Below, piece after piece: positions 29,196 to 33,617 of a stretch of 33,617 nucleotides of DNA. Under the pieces are notes generated by a model. It saw nothing but the letters and a program-made list of their open reading frames with translations. It searched no databases and was not told where the DNA came from. Position numbers and translations under genes: made by a program. The stretch lies in the NCBI GenBank assembly GCA_013816255.1, contig JACDET010000001.1, positions 1-33,617 on the forward strand, read 5' to 3'. The number at the start of each line of letters is the position of its first letter. The stretch's first letter is position 1. The DNA comes from Candidatus Levyibacteriota bacterium. GTDB taxonomy: Bacteria > Patescibacteriota > Microgenomatia > Levybacterales > UBA12049.

Positions 29196-30281
29196 TTAAA
29201 CCAGATGCTCGTAATCAGTACCACTTAGATTTTGGACAAACTTTTTAATCTTTGGAACAGAATCTTTTGGACAGATAAGAATAACATCTTCCATACTGAC
29301 GACTACTAACCCTTCCAGATCAATACCCACGATAAGCTGCTTGCTTTCATTGTGCAAAATTGAATCGGTACAACCTTCAAGAAGAATTTTTCCTTTTGTA
29401 ACATTTGCTTCAACCGTATCGCTAAGCGCCTCTTTCAAAGCTTCCCATGCTCCAATGTCACTCCAGCCAATATCGGCCGAAATAACACACCCAACTTTGG
29501 GATCCATCTTTTCTAAGATTGCATGATCAAATGAAATCTTTTCAATTTGCGGATACACTTCTTCAAGTACTTGCTCATACGCATCTGTTTGATATGCATC
29601 GTGAATCTTTTTTAAGTGAGCAAACAATTCTGGTGAGAATTCTTCAAACATTTTCCAGAGGAGCGCCGGGGTTGTTGCGAAGTAACCAAGATTCCACGCG
29701 TGCTTATTGTCAGTTGCAAATTCGTTTGCTAATTCACTTGGCGGAGCATATTGAAACGCTTTGAACTCGTGAAGAGCAAGCCCATCAATAGTTTCAGTTT
29801 GCTCACCAAACTCGATATATCCAACATTCTGATTACCATAGCGTGGTTTTTGTGCGATAAAAACAATCTTATCTGGATTTTCAAGAACCTTTTTCTCAGC
29901 TGTACGCAAGATTTTGCGGAACAGTGCTTCTTTCTTCACCAAGTGGTCACTTCCCCACAGAAGAACAATTGGTTCGTTTGGATTAGTTTTTACAAATTGT
30001 GCAATTACCAAACCGACTGCAGGTCCTACGTCCCGCATTTCAGGTTCAACAATGACATTTTTTTCAGGCAAGCTAGGAAGCTGCTCTGTTATGTGAGGTG
30101 CATATTGTTTTCCTGTTGAGATAAAAACATCTTCCCATTTAAACTCCGGGAAAAGCTTGTGGACGGCAATCTGCAACATTGAACGGTCGGCAATAATCTT
30201 GCCAAATTGCTTTGGGGCACTCTTTCGGGAAAGAGGCCATAGTCGGCTTCCAACTCCTCCAGCGAATAAAACAATCTTCAT
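29196..30281 (-). CDS. manC: Mannose-1-phosphate guanylyltransferase
   Basis: A 361-residue enzyme making GDP-mannose from mannose-1-P and GTP. The N-terminal nucleotide loop is FAGGVGSRLWPLSRKSAPKQF (6-26), followed by the VEPEMRDVGPAVGL block, LLWGSDHL (Asp for metal), AQKPRYGNQNVGYIEFG and NLGYFATTPALLW. It has only the nucleotidyltransferase part with a short end domain (VVVSMEDVILICPKDSVPKIKKFVQNL); the isomerase half of fused ManC/AlgA proteins is absent. Supplies an activated sugar for the adjacent glycosyltransferases. TATAAT lies 8 nt before the ATG in the short gap after the glycosyltransferase gene. Confidence 0.92.
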   Translation of the reverse strand: MKIVLFAGGVGSRLWPLSRKSAPKQFGKIIADRSMLQIAVHKLFPEFKWEDVFISTGKQYAPHITEQLPSLPEKNVIVEPEMRDVGPAVGLVIAQFVKTNPNEPIVLLWGSDHLVKKEALFRKILRTAEKKVLENPDKIVFIAQKPRYGNQNVGYIEFGEQTETIDGLALHEFKAFQYAPPSELANEFATDNKHAWNLGYFATTPALLWKMFEEFSPELFAHLKKIHDAYQTDAYEQVLEEVYPQIEKISFDHAILEKMDPKVGCVISADIGWSDIGAWEALKEALSDTVEANVTKGKILLEGCTDSILHNESKQLIVGIDLEGLVVVSMEDVILICPKDSVPKIKKFVQNLSGTDYEHLV

Positions 30282-30289
30282 ATATAAAT

Positions 30290-30295
30290 ATTATA
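30290..30295 (-). promoter_or_regulatory. -10 box for manC, near-leaderless
   Basis: TATAAT in the 17-nt gap between the glycosyltransferase stop and manC, 8 nt before the ATG. No TGn extension; its position gives a leader of 1-2 nt. Confidence 0.4.
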
Positions 30296-30298
30296 GTA

Positions 30299-31423
30299 TT
30301 AAATAACTTTCTTCACAAGTCGGAGAAACTCTTCTTTGAATTTCATTTCACTAAACAGTCCAGCTTGCTTTTTTGCAGCTTTTGGATCAAATTGCATATT
30401 TTCAAAGACTTTCAGAGCTTCTGTTAATGACTCGACGTTTTGTTCATCAAAAAATATACCCGTCTTCCCTTCTTTTATTGTATCCAATGCTCCACCTTTT
30501 CGGAGTGCTATGACAGGTTTTCCAAATGATTGCGCCTCAACAACAACCAAACCAAAGTCTTCAAAAGCTGGGAAGATGAGCGCTTTACAATTTGTATAGT
30601 ATTGTACTAATTCTCTGTCTGAAACATCTCCAACGAATTCCACGGTAGGTCCTGCTAATTTTTCTAATTCTTTTCTCAGACTTCCTGTTCCTACAATTTT
30701 TAAAGGAAGCTTAAGCCTATTACACGCTTCAATCGCTAAATCTACCCGTTTATATTGTGTAAACTTGGATAACCGCGAAACAATAAGAAAGTAATTATTG
30801 TTTTTGATAGGATTACTAGACGCTAGACTCTGCTTGCCCCGTGAAGCCTTGGCGAAGTGGGGACCCCTAACGCCTAATGAAACCGGTGGATAGATAATAA
30901 ATGAATCTCTTTGATAGTATTTTTTAATTCTTTCTTGCACTTCAGTAGATATAGCGACCAACACATCAGGACGCGCAGCCGCAGCCTTGTCCCATTTACG
31001 CAAATATGAAACAACAGGATGCGCAGCCATGCGTAGCGGGCGGTTAGTAAAGTATTCTTCATACCCACTCCACAAATACCGTGTAGGAGTCAATATATAA
31101 CTGATATGTTTGGTGCCTGGCTTGGTTACAATGCCTTTTGCCGCCTCACTCGTAATTGATATAACAAGATCATACTTATCAAAAGAGAACCGTTCAAATG
31201 CGAGAGGCATCATAAAGGGATACATCTCATGATTTTTTATTGCATGTGGATTTTTTTGCAGAAAAGAAGTTTTGATATCAAACACTTCAGCCCATGGTGC
31301 TGTTTTTTTATTATATACTGACGTAAAAAGAGGGGCTTTCGGAAATATTTTGTTGAGAGCCAAGAGAACTCGTTCAGCTCCTCCCCATTTATTTACCCGA
31401 TCGTACACTAGTGCTACTTTCAT
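30299..31423 (-). CDS. GT-B glycosyltransferase (family 4-like)
   Basis: A 374-residue retaining glycosyltransferase. Domain 1 has DRVNKWGGAERVL (8-20), LVISITSEAAKG and PTRYLWSGYEEYF; domain 2 has YFLIVSRLSKFTQYKRVDLAIEAC, KIVGTGSLRKELE, FVGDVSDRELVQYYTNC and the donor-binding EDFGLVVVEAQSFGKPVIAL (E-x7-E). The linker (about 184-204, LGVRGPHFAKASRGKQSL and following) is an in-frame repeat insertion with no counterpart expected in the family. The start overlaps the previous glycosyltransferase gene by 35 nt, so translation is coupled. Sugar specificity cannot be told; a mannosyl transfer is plausible next to manC. Confidence 0.88.
   Translation of the reverse strand: MKVALVYDRVNKWGGAERVLLALNKIFPKAPLFTSVYNKKTAPWAEVFDIKTSFLQKNPHAIKNHEMYPFMMPLAFERFSFDKYDLVISITSEAAKGIVTKPGTKHISYILTPTRYLWSGYEEYFTNRPLRMAAHPVVSYLRKWDKAAAARPDVLVAISTEVQERIKKYYQRDSFIIYPPVSLGVRGPHFAKASRGKQSLASSNPIKNNNYFLIVSRLSKFTQYKRVDLAIEACNRLKLPLKIVGTGSLRKELEKLAGPTVEFVGDVSDRELVQYYTNCKALIFPAFEDFGLVVVEAQSFGKPVIALRKGGALDTIKEGKTGIFFDEQNVESLTEALKVFENMQFDPKAAKKQAGLFSEMKFKEEFLRLVKKVI
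30815..30871. repeat. Repeat insertion type F, inside a glycosyltransferase gene
   Basis: 57 nt, with CTAGACGCTAGA shared with murE and a GCCCCGTGAAGCCTTGGCGA block. It encodes the peptide GPHFAKASRGKQSLASS between the two GT-B domains. Confidence 0.65.
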
Positions 31424-32552
31424 ATATCGCGACTGTTTCCTCAGCCATTTTCTGCCAAGAAAACTTTTTCGTTCTTTCTAACCCTTTCTGTATATATGCT
31501 TTATATTTTGATTTGTTTTCCAGAACTTTTTGCATTGTATCACTCATCTGCTGTATATCAAGAGGGTCAAAATAAACTGCTGCGTCTTGGTACACTTCCT
31601 TGAATACCGGTATATCCGATGCAAGGACCAAACATTTATTCTGCATAGCTTCCAAACCCGGCAAACCAAACCCTTCCATAAGTGATGGAAAGAGTAATGC
31701 TTGTGCATTTTGATAGAGAGCTGCTAACTCTTGATCATCAACTGCTCCCGTAAAAATAATTTTCTTTTGCAAACCTATCTTGCCCACTTTTTCCTCAAGT
31801 CTTTGATAAAAGTAATTTTTCTTACCAACCATAATAAGCTTGGTAGCAGGAGAGGCTTTATTGACCAATGCAAATGCTTCAACTAATCTTTCACAATTCT
31901 TATGCGGATACGCATTACCTACATAGAGAAAGTAGGGATAAGCGTTAAGGGGAAAGGGTAAAGTGCTTTTTTCTTCTCTCTTTCCCCTTTCCCCTTTTCT
32001 CTGTAGTGCAAGATCTATCCCTTCATAGGTAACCTTAATTTTATCTTCAGTAACTGGCAGATGATCAATTATTTCTTTTTTGGTTGCTTCAGAAACAGTT
32101 ATAATTTTCTTAGCTGTTTTTGCTGCGTGACGAAGAACATACTTATACGCCAACCGCTTGAAGTGATACACAGGAGAGGGCAATGTCGATGCTTTGCCTG
32201 TTGGAAAATGATTGATGATCAAATCATGAATAGTGATAACGTAGGATTTGGTATACAATATTGGAATCGAGAAGTATGGGAAATGGACAAGATCAAGTGC
32301 CTCATTATCAAGCACTTTAGAAAAAAGTAATTGCTCCTCAACTGTATGCCAACGAATATCTGTAGGAACAACTTTCCATGCACTTTCCTCGGTTCGTGCA
32401 AACTCGAAATCACTACTTGCAAACAATTCAGGGGTAACAAATAAAATATACTTATTCTTTTTATCTATCGCATAAAGCTCTCTTACTAAATTACGGATAT
32501 ATCTCCCAACACCTGTTTGATCCCATAAACGTGCATCAATTCCAATTCGCAT
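31389..32552 (-). CDS. GT-B glycosyltransferase (family 4-like, mannosyltransferase type)
   Basis: 387 residues. MRIGIDARLWDQTGVGRYIRNL (1-22) is the family start with the GVGRY loop; VITIHDLIIN and ITVSEATKKEI lie in domain 1; YFLYVGNAYPHKNCERLVEAF and the donor-binding FPSLMEGFGLPGLEAMQNKC (E-x7-E) in domain 2. Between YEGIDLAL and NAYPYFLYVG is an insertion (about 185-203) of Arg/Lys/Glu-rich sequence from a purine/pyrimidine inverted repeat. The start at 32552 is chosen because it removes a meaningless hydrophobic extension, gives the family start, and lies 6 nt after an extended -10. Transfers a sugar from a nucleotide donor; acceptor unknown. Confidence 0.9.
   Translation of the reverse strand: MRIGIDARLWDQTGVGRYIRNLVRELYAIDKKNKYILFVTPELFASSDFEFARTEESAWKVVPTDIRWHTVEEQLLFSKVLDNEALDLVHFPYFSIPILYTKSYVITIHDLIINHFPTGKASTLPSPVYHFKRLAYKYVLRHAAKTAKKIITVSEATKKEIIDHLPVTEDKIKVTYEGIDLALQRKGERGKREEKSTLPFPLNAYPYFLYVGNAYPHKNCERLVEAFALVNKASPATKLIMVGKKNYFYQRLEEKVGKIGLQKKIIFTGAVDDQELAALYQNAQALLFPSLMEGFGLPGLEAMQNKCLVLASDIPVFKEVYQDAAVYFDPLDIQQMSDTMQKVLENKSKYKAYIQKGLERTKKFSWQKMAEETVAIYESSTSVRSGK
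31947..31996. repeat. Inverted polypurine/polypyrimidine repeat inside a glycosyltransferase gene
   Basis: AAGGGGAAAGGG (31947-31958) and CCCTTTCCCCTT (31985-31996) are perfect 12-nt arms around a 26-nt loop. The whole lies in the linker between GT-B domains. Confidence 0.7.
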
Positions 32553-32558
32553 ACACAA

Positions 32559-32567
32559 AGTATAGCA
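32559..32567 (-). promoter_or_regulatory. Extended -10 promoter, leaderless, for the glycosyltransferase gene
   Basis: TGC TATACT, then TTGTGT (6 nt) and the ATG at 32552. It decides the start codon and may begin a transcript covering both following glycosyltransferase genes. Confidence 0.6.
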
Positions 32568-32595
32568 CAGGCATAAAAGCAACTATATGGAGAGC

Positions 32596-33617
32596 TTATC
32601 TTAAAACACTCTTTTTCGCATCAATATATACATTATTAAGTCTTTGTGCAATTTCTTTCCAAGTATAATGTTTCTCAATAAATACTCGCCCATTCTTACT
32701 TATGTTTTTATGCAATGTTTTATCTTGCAAAAGCTGGAGTGTTTTTTGCGCTAATTCCTCGGCATTATCGCCTACCATAAGTTCTTTTCCATCTGTTGCT
32801 TGCAATGCATTTGCACTCAAGGGCATTGTGACAACTGGTGTCCCGCAACTCATTGATTCCAGAATCTTGTAACTTGTCCCGCCACCAACACGAATTGGGG
32901 CAAGAAGTATTGTGGCTTCTTGAAATATTTCAGGAGTTGATTTCGAAGAACTTGCTTCATCAAAAAGAATATCCGGGTCAACTGATAAACTTCTAATCGA
33001 TTCAGGAATACTTCTTGCAACGAACCAAAGTTTAATGTCATCCTGAGCATTTGCGAAGGATCTCATATTTGTGGGATTCTTCACTTCGTTCAGAATGACA
33101 TTATTAAGTTTCTCTTTTATTAGCGGCCATATTTCTTTGATAATAAATGCTGCGCTATCTTTATTCTGCAACCACTTAAAGTCTCCTATGAATAGGATCT
33201 TCTTTTCTTTCGTTGTAATTGCAGATTCTAAAGATTTTGATGCAAATAGGTCAGTGTCTACGCCGTTTGAAACAACAGCAACATCCAAATCAAGCTCTTG
33301 AATAACTTTTTGATCATCTTTTGACACAGCTACAACTTTTGACGCATCCTTCCAAAATTTCTCTTCTTCTTTTCTTATTTTTGCGATATCAATTGCCAAC
33401 AGTGGACGCAACGGAAATAGTGCATTATCTTTGAACTTGGTATAGACTTTATATTCGATATTATGTTCTACAAGAATAATTGGAATATTTGTTGGAGGAA
33501 CATTTTGCATCACATAAAAGGTTTCAACATGGATAAGATCAAATGATTCTTTGGCTAGAAGTTCACTAATCTTCTCCTTCATTGCAGAAAGAGTATGTCC
33601 TGTGATCAGAAATGAGT
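32596..33617 (-). CDS. GT-B glycosyltransferase (family 4-like), 5' end outside the window
   Basis: The frame is open to the right edge (upstream codons read SFLITGHTLSA before the first in-window Met at 33582), so the true start lies beyond the window. Seen from the edge: FDLIHVETFYVMQNVP and LVEHNIEYKVY in domain 1, VVAVSKDDQKVI and VVSNGVDTDLF at its end, KILFIGDFKWLQNKD at the start of domain 2, and the donor site APIRVGGGTSYKILESMSCGTPVV (the Gly-rich form of E-x7-E). A complete palindromic repeat of 69 nt (33034-33102) is inserted in frame between LIKEKLNN and KLWFVAR. The mature protein therefore carries about 23 repeat-coded residues. Confidence 0.87.
   Translation of the reverse strand, partial: SFLITGHTLSAMKEKISELLAKESFDLIHVETFYVMQNVPPTNIPIILVEHNIEYKVYTKFKDNALFPLRPLLAIDIAKIRKEEEKFWKDASKVVAVSKDDQKVIQELDLDVAVVSNGVDTDLFASKSLESAITTKEKKILFIGDFKWLQNKDSAAFIIKEIWPLIKEKLNNVILNEVKNPTNMRSFANAQDDIKLWFVARSIPESIRSLSVDPDILFDEASSSKSTPEIFQEATILLAPIRVGGGTSYKILESMSCGTPVVTMPLSANALQATDGKELMVGDNAEELAQKTLQLLQDKTLHKNISKNGRVFIEKHYTWKEIAQRLNNVYIDAKKSVLR
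33034..33102. repeat. Palindromic repeat type C, complete and in frame inside a glycosyltransferase gene
   Basis: 69 nt from AATGTCATCCTGA to TCAGAATGACATT, same family as 13816-13881. 69 is a multiple of 3 and the frame stays open, giving VILNEVKNPTNMRSFANAQD and neighbouring residues. Confidence 0.85.

Noticed and set aside
32553-32582. Longer glycosyltransferase starting at 32582
   Set aside because: The extra ten residues (MLLCLCYTLC) precede a perfect family start and overlap the -10 box.

Overview
The window reads as a compact, AT-rich chromosome segment from a Candidate Phyla Radiation (Patescibacteria) bacterium, probably a Microgenomates-type lineage. The inference rests on several things seen together: short intergenic gaps, many reduced one-domain versions of cell-wall enzymes, a DUF4012 membrane protein, a single-chain glycyl-tRNA synthetase, and a rearranged division/cell-wall (dcw) cluster interleaved with small GNAT and HAD genes. 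TGA is not read through in any of the recognised genes, so the standard code appears to apply. No rRNA, tRNA, CRISPR array or transposase gene was seen, and no gene-free gap exceeds about 300 bases.

Layout. 1-93: start of an aminoglycoside/streptomycin-kinase-like gene leaving the window. 154-2104: a DUF3800 protein, a flavin split-barrel protein and an unknown gene that directly follows ftsZ. 2107-16535, minus strand: ftsZ, ftsA, a minimal ftsQ, murG, ftsW, mraY, HAD, GNAT, glmU N-domain, murA, short murB, murC, pgeF, murE and a YdjM-like membrane protein (listed by increasing coordinate; transcription runs the other way). 16628-17989: a small island with DUF192, GNAT and a tRNA-binding protein. 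18075-21549: ftsI, ftsL-like, rsmH and mraZ, the head of the dcw cluster. 21729-26270: a membrane-anchored unknown, purF, glyS and recO. 26431-33617: a surface-glycan locus with DUF4012, a polyprenyl-phosphate sugar transferase, a mannose-1-phosphate guanylyltransferase and three GT-B glycosyltransferases.

The genes work together on the cell envelope. MurA, MurB-like, MurC, MurE, MraY and MurG make lipid II, while FtsW and FtsI polymerise it at the septum organised by FtsZ, FtsA, FtsQ and FtsL. MurD, MurF and Ddl are not here and must be elsewhere or replaced. The right-hand locus would supply a GDP-sugar and assemble a lipid-linked polysaccharide.

Two patterns cut across the annotation. First, many genes carry a -10 box, often the extended form TGnTATACT, only 6-7 nt before the start codon, which predicts leaderless mRNAs. 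Second, palindromic TGTCAT...ATGACA repeats fill many intergenic gaps, and fragments or whole copies of such repeats lie in frame inside murG, pgeF, murE, rsmH and the glycosyltransferases, much as Rickettsia palindromic elements do. An array of GTAG repeats with 10-nt spacing upstream of mraZ looks like a divergent MraZ operator.
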